Shown piece after piece: positions 55,007-64,000 of a DNA stretch of 64,000 nt. The notes below the pieces were generated by a model that searched no databases, was not told where the DNA came from, and worked only from the letters and a program-made list of their open reading frames with translations. The DNA is from JAPOXR01 sp964291445. GTDB lineage: Bacteria; Pseudomonadota; Alphaproteobacteria; Rhodobacterales; Rhodobacteraceae. The stretch is from NCBI GenBank assembly GCA_964291445.2, contig OZ219862.1:992001-1056000 (forward strand). The letters are read 5' to 3'. Within the stretch, counting starts at the first letter, position 1. Every line of letters starts with the position of its first letter. Made by a program: the position numbers and the translations under genes.

Positions 55007-56809
55007 ATGACCGACATCTCGCATATCCGCAATTTCTCCATCGTTGCCCATATCGACCACGGCAAGAGCACCCTGGCCGACCGGCTGATGCAGGTTACCG
55101 GCACGGTCAGCGATCGCGACATGAGGGAGCAAATGCTTGACTCGCTTGATATCGAGCGGGAGCGTGGCATTACCATCAAGGCCAACACGGTCCGGATCGA
55201 GTACCGGGCCAAATCGGGTGAGGATTTCGTCCTCAACCTGATCGACACTCCCGGCCATGTCGACTTCTCCTACGAGGTTTCGCGGTCAATGCTGGCCGTC
55301 GAGGGATCGCTTCTCGTCGTCGATGCAACCCAGGGGGTCGAGGCGCAGACCCTCGCCAATGCCTACCAGGCGGTTGCCGCCGATCACGAGATCGTGCCGA
55401 TCCTGAACAAGATCGACCTGCCCGCCGCAGAACCCGGCCAGGCCTGCGACCAGATCGAAGAGTTGATCGGGATCGACTCCTCGGGCGCTGTCCGCGTGTC
55501 CGCAAAGACTGGCGAGGGTGTCGATTCGGTGCTGGAGGCCATTGTCAGCGACCTGCCCTCACCCGAAGGTGATCGCGATGCCAGACTCAAGGCCATGCTG
55601 GTCGACAGCTGGTATGATCCCTTTCTCGGCGTGGTGGTCCTGGTCCGGATCTTTGATGGCGTTCTGAAAAAGGGTGACCGGATCCGAATGATGTCGACCG
55701 ACGCCGTCTATTCGGTTGATCAGGTCGGCGTGTTCACACCCGCCATGCAGGCAACCAGTACCCTGCAGGCCGGTGAGATCGGCTACCTGACCGCGTCCAT
55801 CAAGCGGGTCCGGGATACCAGGGTTGGCGACACCGTCACCCATGAACGAAACGGCTGCAGCGAACCGATTGCCGGCATGAAGCCGAGCCAGCCGGTGGTC
55901 TTCTGCGGCTTGTTCCCGTCCGACAACGCCGATTTCGAAAACCTGCGCGATGCCATCGGCAAGGTTTCGCTCAACGACGCCTCCTTCAGCACCGAACCGG
56001 AAGCATCGACCGCACTTGGGTTCGGGTTCAGGTGCGGATTTCTCGGCCTGCTGCACATGGAGGTCATCCGGGAGCGGCTCGAACGCGAATACGGGCTTGA
56101 TCTCATCGCCACCGCGCCATCGGTCATCTACCGGGTTCATGGCCGCGACGGCAGCGTTGCCGAACTCTACAACCCGGCCGACATGCCGGACATATCCGGC
56201 ATCGCCTTGATCGAGGAGCCCCGCATCGATGCCACGATTTTCGTTCCCGACCGGTATCTCGGCGACGTGCTCAAGCTGTGCCATGAACGACGCGGCATCC
56301 AGAAGGAGTTGCTGTTTACCGGCGGGCGGGTGATGGTTTCCTATGATCTGCCGTTGAACGAGGTAGTGTTCGACTTCTATGATCGGCTGAAATCCGTGTC
56401 CCGGGGCTATGCATCATTTGACTACTCGATCTCGGAATACCGGCCGGAAAACCTGGTCAAGATGCAGATCCTGGTGAATGAGGAGCCGGTCGACGCCCTT
56501 TCGATCATGGTTCACCGCGACAAGGCGGAAGCGCGGGGGAGAAACATGTGCGAACGCCTCAAGGAGTTCATCCCCCGGCATTTGTTCAAGATCCCGGTGC
56601 AGGCGGCCATCGGCGGCAGGATCATTGCCCGGGAGACGATCCCGGCCCTGCGCAAGGATGTCACTGCAAAATGCTATGGCGGCGACGTAACCCGGAAAAA
56701 GAAGCTCCTCGAGAAGCAGAAGGCCGGCAAGAAGCGCATGCGCCAGGTGGGCAGAGTGGAAATTCCACACCAGGCCTTTACCAACATCCTCAGAATTGAA
56801 TCCGGCTGA
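55007..56809 (+). CDS. lepA: Elongation factor 4 (LepA)
   Basis: A 600-residue translational GTPase. G1 is IDHGKSTLADRLM (residues about 14-26), then the ERERGITIKA switch I, DTPGHVDF, NKIDLPAA (NKxD), domain II, the EF-G-like domains and the LepA-specific C-terminus (KDVTAKCYGGDVTRKKKLLE). It acts in ribosome back-translocation or initiation and assembly. A short intergenic stretch separates it from the copper chaperone gene. Confidence 0.96.
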   Translation: MTDISHIRNFSIVAHIDHGKSTLADRLMQVTGTVSDRDMREQMLDSLDIERERGITIKANTVRIEYRAKSGEDFVLNLIDTPGHVDFSYEVSRSMLAVEGSLLVVDATQGVEAQTLANAYQAVAADHEIVPILNKIDLPAAEPGQACDQIEELIGIDSSGAVRVSAKTGEGVDSVLEAIVSDLPSPEGDRDARLKAMLVDSWYDPFLGVVVLVRIFDGVLKKGDRIRMMSTDAVYSVDQVGVFTPAMQATSTLQAGEIGYLTASIKRVRDTRVGDTVTHERNGCSEPIAGMKPSQPVVFCGLFPSDNADFENLRDAIGKVSLNDASFSTEPEASTALGFGFRCGFLGLLHMEVIRERLEREYGLDLIATAPSVIYRVHGRDGSVAELYNPADMPDISGIALIEEPRIDATIFVPDRYLGDVLKLCHERRGIQKELLFTGGRVMVSYDLPLNEVVFDFYDRLKSVSRGYASFDYSISEYRPENLVKMQILVNEEPVDALSIMVHRDKAEARGRNMCERLKEFIPRHLFKIPVQAAIGGRIIARETIPALRKDVTAKCYGGDVTRKKKLLEKQKAGKKRMRQVGRVEIPHQAFTNILRIESG

Positions 56810-56821
56810 GCACACCGCCCG

Positions 56822-57313
56822 ATGAGAGAACACCCTCCCGCAGATTCCGAAATCATCGCAACCCTGGTGCCATCGCCGGTCAGGCGCCACATGGGAACCG
56901 GAGTCATGGTGGCGCTTGGCATCATCCTGTTCTACGTGGCCCAGGATGACCGAAACTCGTCACTGACCGCGGCGTTGCTGTTTGCCGGAATGGGGGTGGT
57001 GTCGTTTCTCCTGGCCTACAGGATGCACACCGCATCGGCCAATTCGCTCACCCTGCTGGCAAACGAACTGTATTCCTCTGACGGGTCGCTGGTTGCCAGG
57101 ACCGCCAACATCGCCCGTGTCGAGCGCGGACTCTTTGCCTTCAAGCCCTCCAACGGGTTCCTCATTGTCCTCCGGGAGCCGATGCCCTTTGCCTGGCATC
57201 CTGGGTTGTGGTGGCGGTTTGGCAGGCGCGTGGGCGTGGGCGGCGTCACCCCGCGAGCCGAGAGCAAGCTCATGGCTGAGAGAATTCACATGCTGCTTGG
57301 CACGCCGGACTGA
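56822..57313 (+). CDS. Small membrane protein of unknown function
   Basis: A 163-residue protein with two predicted helices near the N-terminus (GTGVMVALGIILFYVAQDD at about 26-42 and AALLFAGMGVVSFLLAY at about 51-68). The remainder is a soluble beta-type region (RTANIARVERGLFAFKPSNG) with two Arg/Trp-rich turns near WWRFGRRVGVGG. It starts 12 bp after lepA and may be co-transcribed. I do not recognise a family. Confidence 0.7.
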   Translation: MREHPPADSEIIATLVPSPVRRHMGTGVMVALGIILFYVAQDDRNSSLTAALLFAGMGVVSFLLAYRMHTASANSLTLLANELYSSDGSLVARTANIARVERGLFAFKPSNGFLIVLREPMPFAWHPGLWWRFGRRVGVGGVTPRAESKLMAERIHMLLGTPD

Positions 57314-57329
57314 CCGGCCCGGCCCGAAC

Positions 57330-58760
57330 TCAGAGCCCCAGCGTCTGGTAACTCCTGGTGATCCGTTCGATGGCAACGATGTAGGCGGCGGTCCGCAGAT
57401 CGGTCACGTCGTCCCGGCTGTTCCACACTTCCTGCATCGACTGGTAGGCAAGCCGCATGGTATCGTCGAGTCCCGAGCGGACGAGTTCCAGTTCGCCGGC
57501 TCCCTGGCAGAACCTGTCGACGAAGGAGTCGGAGAATTTTACCGGAACCCCGGACGACTTGAACAGGCGGTTCATCTCGTCGAGAAGCAATACGTTCCTG
57601 GCTTCCTCCTGGCGGCGCTGCATGCGTCCGAACCTGATATGGCTCAGATTCTTGACCCATTCGAAATACGACACCGTCACCCCGCCGGCATTGGCATACA
57701 TGTCCGGAATGATGACCCGGCCGCGCTCGCGCAGGGTCCGGTCGGCCTCGGCCGTGACCGGCCCATTGGCCGCCTCGATGATCACCGCTGCCTTGATCCG
57801 GTCGGAATTGGCAGAGGTGATGACTCCCTCGATTGCCGCCGGAATCAGGATGTCGCAATCCATCTCCAGCACCGACGGTCCATCCTCGACAAATCTGGAT
57901 CCCGGAAACCCCTTGGCGCTGCCATTTTCGGTCACGTAATCCTTCAGCTTCGGGATATCGAGCCCGTCCTCGTCAATGACGGCCCCGTCAATGTCGATGA
58001 CTGCCACCACCCTGGCACCACAATCCTCGGACACAAACAGCGCCGCGTGGTATCCGACATTGCCAAACCCCTGAACGACGACCCGCTTGCCTTCCAGCGT
58101 GCCTTCCAGCCCCGCCTTCGCCGCGTCTTCCGGATGCCGGAAGAATTCCTCCAGCGCATATTGCACGCCGCGGCCGGTGGCCTCGACCCGCCCGGCAATG
58201 CCGCCGGCATTGAGCGGCTTTCCGGTCACGCTGGCCCGGGCATTGATGTCGGTGGTCTTCATGCGCAAATACTGGTCGGCCATCCAGGCCATCTCGCGCT
58301 CGCCGGTTCCCATGTCCGGGGCCGGGACGTTCTGGCTCGGATTGATCAGGTCACGCTTGATCAGCTCATAGGCGAAACGCCGGGTGATCAGTTCAAGTTC
58401 CTCGACGGTGTAGTCCCGCGGATTCAGGCACAGCCCCCCTTTCGAACCGCCAAAGGGGACCTCGACCAGGGCACATTTGAATGTCATCAGCGCCGCCAGC
58501 GCCTCGACCTCGTCCTGCGACACGTTGAGGTCGTAGCGGATGCCGCCCTTGACCGGCTCCATATGCTCCGAATGAACCGAACGGTATCCGATGAAGGTGT
58601 GAATTCCGCCCCGCATCCTGACGCCGAAACGAACGACATAGGTGCTGTTGCAGACCCGGATCTTCTCCTTGAGACCGGGAGGTATGCTGACAAGATCGGC
58701 CGCCTGCGTGTACATCTGTTCGACCGACTCCAGGAATGACGCGTCCTGGTGATTGCTCAT
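57330..58760 (-). CDS. Glu/Leu/Phe/Val-type glutamate dehydrogenase
   Basis: A 476-residue dehydrogenase. The substrate domain has KGGIRYDLNVSQDEVEALAA and the catalytic Lys in PFGGSKGGL (about residue 108); the Rossmann domain has VVVQGFGNVGYHAA (about 210) and ANGPVTAEAD near 320. It interconverts glutamate and 2-oxoglutarate with NAD(P). The ATG at 58760 is preceded by GGAGGGGG. A longer in-frame extension overlaps tRNA-His and is not real. Confidence 0.92.
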   Translation of the reverse strand: MSNHQDASFLESVEQMYTQAADLVSIPPGLKEKIRVCNSTYVVRFGVRMRGGIHTFIGYRSVHSEHMEPVKGGIRYDLNVSQDEVEALAALMTFKCALVEVPFGGSKGGLCLNPRDYTVEELELITRRFAYELIKRDLINPSQNVPAPDMGTGEREMAWMADQYLRMKTTDINARASVTGKPLNAGGIAGRVEATGRGVQYALEEFFRHPEDAAKAGLEGTLEGKRVVVQGFGNVGYHAALFVSEDCGARVVAVIDIDGAVIDEDGLDIPKLKDYVTENGSAKGFPGSRFVEDGPSVLEMDCDILIPAAIEGVITSANSDRIKAAVIIEAANGPVTAEADRTLRERGRVIIPDMYANAGGVTVSYFEWVKNLSHIRFGRMQRRQEEARNVLLLDEMNRLFKSSGVPVKFSDSFVDRFCQGAGELELVRSGLDDTMRLAYQSMQEVWNSRDDVTDLRTAAYIVAIERITRSYQTLGL

Positions 58761-58792
58761 CCTGCCCCCTCCATCTCTTGCGGAATTGAAGA

Positions 58793-58869
58793 TGGTACCG
58801 CCTCCCCGACTTGAACGGGGGACCCCCAGATCCACAATCTGGTGCTCTAACCAACTGAGCTAAGGCGGC
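58793..58869 (-). tRNA. tRNA-His (GUG) without encoded G-1
   Basis: A 77-base tRNA with encoded CCA. Acceptor GCCGCCT pairs with AGGCGGT (G1-U72), the D-stem is GCTC/GAGC, the anticodon loop is TTGTGGA (GTG), and the T-loop is TTCAAGT. The base before G1 is T, so the nearly universal G-1 of tRNA-His is not encoded, and position 73 is A rather than C. This combination is known from a large clade of Alphaproteobacteria with a matching histidyl-tRNA synthetase. Confidence 0.96.
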
Positions 58870-59021
58870 ACACCAAGGCGACATTATCCCAATCCCGCAC
58901 ATCCCCGCAACAGAATGTGCAGATTTTCGGGCGGTTGCATTTCCCAACCCCTGGCTTGATGAACTCTCCAAACGGACTGCCGGGCCTTCACCGGCCATCC
59001 ACGTCAGAGTTAGCCCACCCC

Positions 59022-62000
59022 TCACCACCGCAATGTCATGCCCAGCCCCACACCATGCACCGGCGTTGCCGCCCCATGCTCCCGCCTCGTGGCCTCAAGA
59101 CCGAGCGAGAGATCCGGTGCCCCCCGCTCCGGGGTGAGCCGCCAGCCGAGCGTGTAGTCGCGCGAGGCGTTATCCATGCGCAGCCTTGCATGCGGGGCGA
59201 TGGTGAAGCGGCCAGCCAGCGCCGGCAGCCCGTAGGCAGCCTCGGCGGTGGTGGCAGCACCGCCGCCTTCCCCTGGCGCCAGTACCTCCGGCATGAACAA
59301 TGCATCCACGCCGCCGGTGGTCTCTCCCGCATCCTGGCGCAGCGAGACCGAGAGGCCGCGGGCGCTCTCCGGGCGGGGATCGAAGGTGAAGCTGGCCGCC
59401 AGGCCGTTCTCCTCGAACTCATCGTCGTCATGGGCAATCAGCTTGCGGGCAGACAGATCCATGGCGAAGCCGGAGGCCGGGTCTGTCCAGGCCAGGCTTC
59501 CACCCACTTCGATGCCGGCCCCTCGCTCGGCATCGCCGCCATCATGGCGGGCACCCACCTCCAGCCCGGGGGTGAGGGTAGCACCGCTCTCAAGGCCGAT
59601 CTGCCAGGTGGCCTCCAGCCCGGCTCTGAGCCGGGTCACGGTGGCATCGGAGGCGGCCAGCGCATGGGTCTTCTCCGAGCGAGTGCGCGACCAGAGCGCG
59701 TCCGAGGTGAGGGCAAGCGTGCCCGAGCCGATGCCAGTGAGCTCGGCCCTCATGCCGGCCGCGGCCATCTGCCAGGAGGTATCGGCGGTGAGGGTATCTC
59801 CCGTCTCCGGCGTCAGTGTCACCTCGCCGGTGCCATGGCCCAGCGCCCCCCAGAGGCGCAGCCGCTCGGAGGGCCTTATGGATGCATAGGGCAGCACCGC
59901 GGTGAGGGAGGCCTCGATCTTGCCATCGCCTTCACGGATGGCTTCGGCGCACGGCGCCTGCCCGGTCTCGGCTGGCGGGCAGATCTGGGTCTCTGGCCGG
60001 GGCATGATATCGGTATCGGCATAGCTGCCCTTGCCGCTTGAGTGCAGCAGGGCCAGGCCCAGAAGCCAGCGATCGCGTCCGTAATCTGCCCCCAGCATGG
60101 CGGTGGTGGCGGTGCCATCAAGGGAGAAGCTGCCTTCCTGTCCATCGAAGCTGTCCCGTGCTGCCCGCCCCCAGATGGCCAGGGAGCCGGCCTCAGTCTC
60201 GCCGGTGGTGGTGAAGCTGCTGGAGAGGAGAGCTTCCCTGGCGCTCATGGACAGGGGCTCGGGCGGGTGGTGGTCGAAGGGGTCGGTGTCGGTGGGGCCC
60301 GGCCGTGTCAGCAGATCATCAAGCGGGCTGGCACCGGTAGCATGGCCGGCGGTGCCCAGCGCCAGCGCCTGGCCAGCGATGGTGGCGTGGGTGCCGGGGG
60401 CACGGTCGGCAGCAATGCGGCTCTCGATGCCATCGAGGGCCTGCTGGGCCACGGTGCGCCCGAAGCGGGAGAGAAAGGCCGCCGGCATCGGGTCGGAATT
60501 GGTGATAGTGCCGATGGCCAGGCCATCGGCGATCACCGCCCCGCCGGTGGGGCTGGAGAGCACCACCTCGAAGGTCTCCGGATCCTCGTCATGGCTGTCG
60601 TTGTAGACATAGACCGGCATCTTCTTCTCGGTTTGGCCCGGCCAGAAGGTGAGCGCGATGCCTTCTGGCCACCACCATTGAAAATCCTCGCCGTATCGTG
60701 CGGAGACCGGATTCGATTCGCGCGCGGTGATGGTCACCTTCACCGCCTTCTGCATCGCCCGGTCGAGCCGCACCGTGAAATACATCATCCCGACATCCTC
60801 GCCGGCGGTCTCGTCGCCGACCGAGAAGGCCGGGCCGGCGGATGGGGTGTCATTGTCGGCGATAGTCACCGTGGCGGCACCCCCCGGCGCCGTCGCCACC
60901 GTGTAGCCGGTGCCGGCATCGAGGGCGGCGGTGATGGCGCCGTTCGGCTCATCCGCCGCATCATCCACCGTGGCCACGGTGACGGACTGGCTGCCCGAGA
61001 CCGGGATGGTGACGGTTCTCGATCCGAGCTGGCCGGAGGCGGCAAATTGGCCGGACTGGGTGATGGTGAGGGTGACATCAAGCGGTGCGGCCGGTAGCGG
61101 GTCGGCGGTGATGGTGAAGGCGGCACCCTCGCCCTCGGTGACGCCCGGCCCGGCGGTAATGGTGAGCGCCGGAATGTCATTGTCGGTGACGGCGACGGCG
61201 GCGCTGCCCTGGCCGGCGGCGATGCTGTAGCCCGTGCCCGTGCCGAGGGCGACGCTCACCGAGCCGTCGGCTTCGTTGGCGGTATCGTCCACCGTGGCCA
61301 CTTCGATGCCGGCGCTGGTTGCGCCTGCCGCCAGTGTCACCGTCCGGGCGCCGGCACCGGGGGCGGCCAGATACTCGCCGGACTGGGCGACACTGTAGGC
61401 AATGGTGAGGTCGCTGGAAGGTGCCGGATCGGCGGTGATGGTGAAGGTGGCCGAGCCGCCCTCGGTGATGGCGGATCCCGCCGAGAGGCTGAGGATTGGG
61501 GTGGCGGGGGCGGCGTCATCATCGGCCACGGCCACTGTCTGCGAGGACGGGCTGCCTACCGTGTAGCCGTCTCCGGCATTCACGCTTGCCGTGATCGAAC
61601 CATCCGGCTCGTCCACGGCGTCATTCACCGTGGCAATGTCGATGCCCAGGCTGCCGGAGACCGGGATGGTGACCGTCCGCGAACCGGGCTCGCCGGAGGC
61701 GGCCATGTCGCCGGATTGGGCGATGGTGAGGGCCACGTCGAGCGGTGCGCCCGGCACCGGGCTTGCCGTGATCGTGAAGGAGGCATCCGTGCCTTCGGTG
61801 ACCCCATTGCCGGCGGTGATGCTGACCACCGGAGTGTCATTGTCGGTGACTGTGACGGCTCTGCTGCCCTTGCCCGAGGCCACGGTGTAGCCGGTGCCAC
61901 CGGCGAGGGCGGCACTGACCGAGCCATCGGCCTCGTTGGCAGAATCATCCACCGTGGCCACTTCGATGCCGGCGCTGGTTGCACCTGCCGCCAGTGTCAC

Positions 62001-64000
62001 CGTCCGGGCGCCGGCACCGGGGGCTGCCAGGTAATCGCCGGACTGGGCGACGGTGTAGGCAACCGTCAAATCGGACCCTGGCGCCGGACTGGCGGTGATG
62101 GTGAAGGAGACATTCCCGCCCTCGGTGATGGCGCTCCCGCCCGAGAGGATGAGTTCGGGGGTGGTGGACGGCAGCACGTCGTCATCGGCAACCGCCACCG
62201 TGGCGGTGGAGGGGCTGCCGAGTGTGTAGCCGGCGGCGGCGGTGACGGTGGCCGTCACGCTGCCATCCGCCTCGTCCACGCTGTCCTGCACCGTGGTGAG
62301 CGTCAGGTCGGCCGAGGCCTGGCCCCCGTTGATGGTGACCGTCTGCGTTCCTTCATCCGCCTGCGCCAGGAAGTCGCTGCTGGCATCGTCGGCGACGGTG
62401 AGCGACACCGTGAGGTCCGCAACCGGCGCCGGGCTGGCAGTGACGGTGAACACCGCATCGGCGCCCTCGGTCACGCCGGCGCCGCCGGCAATGGTGATCT
62501 CTGGCTCGGCGGGGACGGCTCCCTCCAGGCATTCCAGCGCGTCGGCCACCGGTGCCCAACCGAACCAGTTCGCTTCCCGGGCGCGGGCGTCGGCGGCCGT
62601 CATCGGCAGGATGGTACGGCTGTCGGCGGTCCAGCCATCCGGGCTGCGGGCGCCCAGCGCCACCAGGGCGCGGAACCAGTTCGCCCCGTAGCCTGGCGGC
62701 GTGTCCCTGTTGTGGTCGTAATACCCCTCGATCTTTTCCAGAAGCTGCTCCGGCACGCAGGCGGTCGGGGCGGCGTCGTCATTGAGGATGGTGTAGGTCG
62801 CAGATCCCGCAGTCCCGGAGACCGTCACCCCCGCAGGCGGGTCCTGCAGCTCGACCACCACCGTCTCGTCGGGCTCGACATCGGCATCGCCGCGGACCAG
62901 CAACCGGACCGTGCCGCTCGCCGCGTTTGCTGCCAGCGTGTAGCTGTGGCAGTCACCCGCGAGCGTGAGCGGCGTGTCGCTGCCGGTGCCCACCAACTGG
63001 TAGTCGGCACTGGCGCCCCGTGCCGCCGTGCCAGTGTTCTTCAGGCATGCCTTGAAGCTCGTCGCCTCGCCGCGCACCGGATCGAGACCGAATGTCACCG
63101 TCGCATAGGTCTTGCCCGTATCGCCTTCCGAAGCCGAAGCCGGCGAGATCGCCACCGACAGCACCGGCTCGTCATTATCCGAGACCGCAACGGATGCCGT
63201 GCCGCTGGTGCCGATTGTGTAGCCGCTGCCTGCCTCGACGGTGGCGGTGATGCTGCCGTCGGGCTCGTCGGCGCCGTCATCGTCCGTGGTGACATCGAGC
63301 GTTGCCGTGCCGCTCGTGCCGATGGTCACCTGCCGCGCACCGGCTGCGCCGCTCGACGCGAACGCACCGCTGTCGGCAATGTTCACCTTCACCGTGATGT
63401 CACCCTGCGGTGCAGGCGTCGCGGTCAGGGTGAACACGGCAGCCGCGCCCTCGGTGACGGCATTGCCGCCGGCGATGCCCACTGCAGGCAGCACGTCGTC
63501 ATCGGCAACCGCCACCGTGGCGGTGGAGGGGCTGCCGAGTGTGTAGCCGGCGGCGGCGGTGACGGTGGCCGTCACGCTGCCATCCGCCTCGTCCACGCTG
63601 TCCTGCACCGTGGTGAGCGTCAGGTCGGCCGAGGCCTGGCCCCCGTTGATGGTGACCGTCTGCGTTCCTTCATCCGCCTGCGCCAGGAAGTCGCTGCTGG
63701 CATCGTCGGCGACGGTGAGCGACACCGTGAGGTCCGCAACCGGCGCCGGGCTGGCAGTGACGGTGAACACCGCATCGGCGCCCTCGGTCACGCCGGCGCC
63801 GCCGGCAATGGTGATCTCTGGCTCGGCGGGGACGGCTCCCTCCAGGCATTCCAGCGCGTCGGCCACCGGTGCCCAGCCGAACCAGTTTGCCTCCCGGGCG
63901 CGGGCGTCGGCGGCCGTCATCGGCAGGATGGTACGGCTGTCGGCGGTCCAGCCATCCGGGCTGCGGGCGCCCAGCGCCACCAGGGCGCGGAACCAGTTCG
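59022..64000 (-). CDS. Autotransporter-like outer membrane protein with Calx-beta-like repeats, N-terminus beyond window
   Basis: At least 1652 residues are visible; the gene continues past 64000. From the right edge toward the left, Calx-beta-like units of about 110 residues, each ending in a DNDxP/DDDxxP motif, lie at about 63830-63490, 63490-63165, 63165-62760, 62510-62175, 62175-61840, 61840-61510, 61510-61180, 61180-60850 and 60850-60490. A linker (ACVPEQLLEKIEGYYDHNRD) occurs at 62760-62510 and its second half again at 63980-63830. A helical segment (FLSRFGRTVAQQALDGIESR) follows near 60490, then a C-terminal domain of about 390 residues (SLAIWGRAARDSF onward) rich in alternating strands and ending in ...GMTLRW, an aromatic-terminal barrel. 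Calx-beta units bind Ca2+ in some proteins. I infer a surface adhesin. Confidence 0.85.
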   Translation of the reverse strand, partial: NWFRALVALGARSPDGWTADSRTILPMTAADARAREANWFGWAPVADALECLEGAVPAEPEITIAGGAGVTEGADAVFTVTASPAPVADLTVSLTVADDASSDFLAQADEGTQTVTINGGQASADLTLTTVQDSVDEADGSVTATVTAAAGYTLGSPSTATVAVADDDVLPAVGIAGGNAVTEGAAAVFTLTATPAPQGDITVKVNIADSGAFASSGAAGARQVTIGTSGTATLDVTTDDDGADEPDGSITATVEAGSGYTIGTSGTASVAVSDNDEPVLSVAISPASASEGDTGKTYATVTFGLDPVRGEATSFKACLKNTGTAARGASADYQLVGTGSDTPLTLAGDCHSYTLAANAASGTVRLLVRGDADVEPDETVVVELQDPPAGVTVSGTAGSATYTILNDDAAPTACVPEQLLEKIEGYYDHNRDTPPGYGANWFRALVALGARSPDGWTADSRTILPMTAADARAREANWFGWAPVADALECLEGAVPAEPEITIAGGAGVTEGADAVFTVTASPAPVADLTVSLTVADDASSDFLAQADEGTQTVTINGGQASADLTLTTVQDSVDEADGSVTATVTAAAGYTLGSPSTATVAVADDDVLPSTTPELILSGGSAITEGGNVSFTITASPAPGSDLTVAYTVAQSGDYLAAPGAGARTVTLAAGATSAGIEVATVDDSANEADGSVSAALAGGTGYTVASGKGSRAVTVTDNDTPVVSITAGNGVTEGTDASFTITASPVPGAPLDVALTIAQSGDMAASGEPGSRTVTIPVSGSLGIDIATVNDAVDEPDGSITASVNAGDGYTVGSPSSQTVAVADDDAAPATPILSLSAGSAITEGGSATFTITADPAPSSDLTIAYSVAQSGEYLAAPGAGARTVTLAAGATSAGIEVATVDDTANEADGSVSVALGTGTGYSIAAGQGSAAVAVTDNDIPALTITAGPGVTEGEGAAFTITADPLPAAPLDVTLTITQSGQFAASGQLGSRTVTIPVSGSQSVTVATVDDAADEPNGAITAALDAGTGYTVATAPGGAATVTIADNDTPSAGPAFSVGDETAGEDVGMMYFTVRLDRAMQKAVKVTITARESNPVSARYGEDFQWWWPEGIALTFWPGQTEKKMPVYVYNDSHDEDPETFEVVLSSPTGGAVIADGLAIGTITNSDPMPAAFLSRFGRTVAQQALDGIESRIAADRAPGTHATIAGQALALGTAGHATGASPLDDLLTRPGPTDTDPFDHHPPEPLSMSAREALLSSSFTTTGETEAGSLAIWGRAARDSFDGQEGSFSLDGTATTAMLGADYGRDRWLLGLALLHSSGKGSYADTDIMPRPETQICPPAETGQAPCAEAIREGDGKIEASLTAVLPYASIRPSERLRLWGALGHGTGEVTLTPETGDTLTADTSWQMAAAGMRAELTGIGSGTLALTSDALWSRTRSEKTHALAASDATVTRLRAGLEATWQIGLESGATLTPGLEVGARHDGGDAERGAGIEVGGSLAWTDPASGFAMDLSARKLIAHDDDEFEENGLAASFTFDPRPESARGLSVSLRQDAGETTGGVDALFMPEVLAPGEGGGAATTAEAAYGLPALAGRFTIAPHARLRMDNASRDYTLGWRLTPERGAPDLSLGLEATRREHGAATPVHGVGLGMTLRW
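61180..62165 (-). repeat. 660-bp period doublet within the Calx-beta array
   Basis: The units at 62175-61840 and 61510-61180 are near-copies of each other, as are those at 61840-61510 and 61180-60850, so a two-unit block of 660 bp (220 residues) was duplicated. For example, the bases at 61301-61320 recur at 61961-61980, exactly 660 further on. Divergence is moderate, so this event is older than the 1317-bp one. Confidence 0.75.
62170..62683 (-). repeat. Copy A of the 1317-bp tandem duplication
   Basis: Bases 62170-62683 match 63487-64000 (copy B, offset 1317 bp, 439 codons) with only three substitutions seen, near 62552-62572, all synonymous (GAA/GAG, GCG/GCA, GGT/GGC). The match may continue beyond the window. 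Confidence 0.85.
63487..64000 (-). repeat. Copy B of the 1317-bp tandem duplication, cut by window edge
   Basis: Partner of 62170-62683. The protein is identical across both copies, from the VAVADDDVLP motif up to the window edge, showing a very recent duplication or continuing gene conversion. Upstream copies outside the window are likely. Confidence 0.85.

Noticed and set aside
60042..61097. 351-codon plus-strand open frame
   Set aside because: Antisense to the autotransporter repeats; its repetitive look is inherited from them.

Overview
The window is GC-rich DNA from an alphaproteobacterium, most likely Rhodobacterales-like. The evidence is a tRNA-His with no encoded G-1 and with A73, a pccB-lipoprotein-pccA-DUF4174-methylmalonyl-CoA mutase neighbourhood, a DUF6280-like protein beside efp, and a 616-residue protein of a type I know from Rhodobacterales. 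Housekeeping genes (rpmB, lepA, efp, rlmB, upp, tRNA-Tyr, tRNA-His) alternate with catabolic and transport modules, so this looks chromosomal. No rRNA operon, phage, insertion sequence or CRISPR array is visible.

Left edge (1-4600): a diverged ketopantoate hydroxymethyltransferase homologue (cut by the window edge) and a fatty acid desaturase form a leftward pair, divergent from a LacI-type regulator. A Xre/RES-type toxin-antitoxin pair with its own AT-rich promoter follows, then an unexplained 21-base direct repeat.

4639-18044: fourteen leftward genes, mostly overlapping or nearly touching, divergent from a second LacI-type regulator. In transcription order they encode a hydratase of the FAH/MhpD family, a ketopantoate-reductase-like enzyme, an SDR lacking the usual catalytic residues, an acyl-CoA dehydrogenase, a CoA-transferase, a Gfo/Idh/MocA oxidoreductase, a MaoC-type hydratase, a classical SDR, a TIM-barrel isomerase, and a complete HAAT/Liv-type ABC importer (F, H, binding protein, M, G). 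This reads as one uptake-plus-degradation operon for an organic acid or polyol-derived substrate that I cannot name. It is the best candidate for an undescribed system here.

19170-26423: a LuxR-type regulator divergent from a polyamine-type ABC importer (ATPase, two permeases, binding protein) and an amidase, with a paired ACCC/GGGT inverted-repeat site between them, then a GNAT acetyltransferase.

26524-58869: tRNA-Tyr, rlmB, a CoA-binding protein, metY, the 616-residue membrane protein, prpE, upp, guanine deaminase, mgtE, then the propionyl-CoA to succinyl-CoA genes (mutase, pccA, pccB; meaB lies 8 kb further on). Together with prpE these cover propionate activation, carboxylation and rearrangement; no epimerase is seen. 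Two efflux-type transporters, yebC, ygfZ, a degenerate inositol-monophosphatase-like protein, a thioesterase, efp, meaB, rpmB, a copper chaperone, lepA, glutamate dehydrogenase and tRNA-His complete this part.

Right edge (59022-64000): the C-terminal part of a large autotransporter-like surface protein made of Calx-beta-like repeats, with a recently duplicated 1317-bp unit and a second, older 660-bp doublet.
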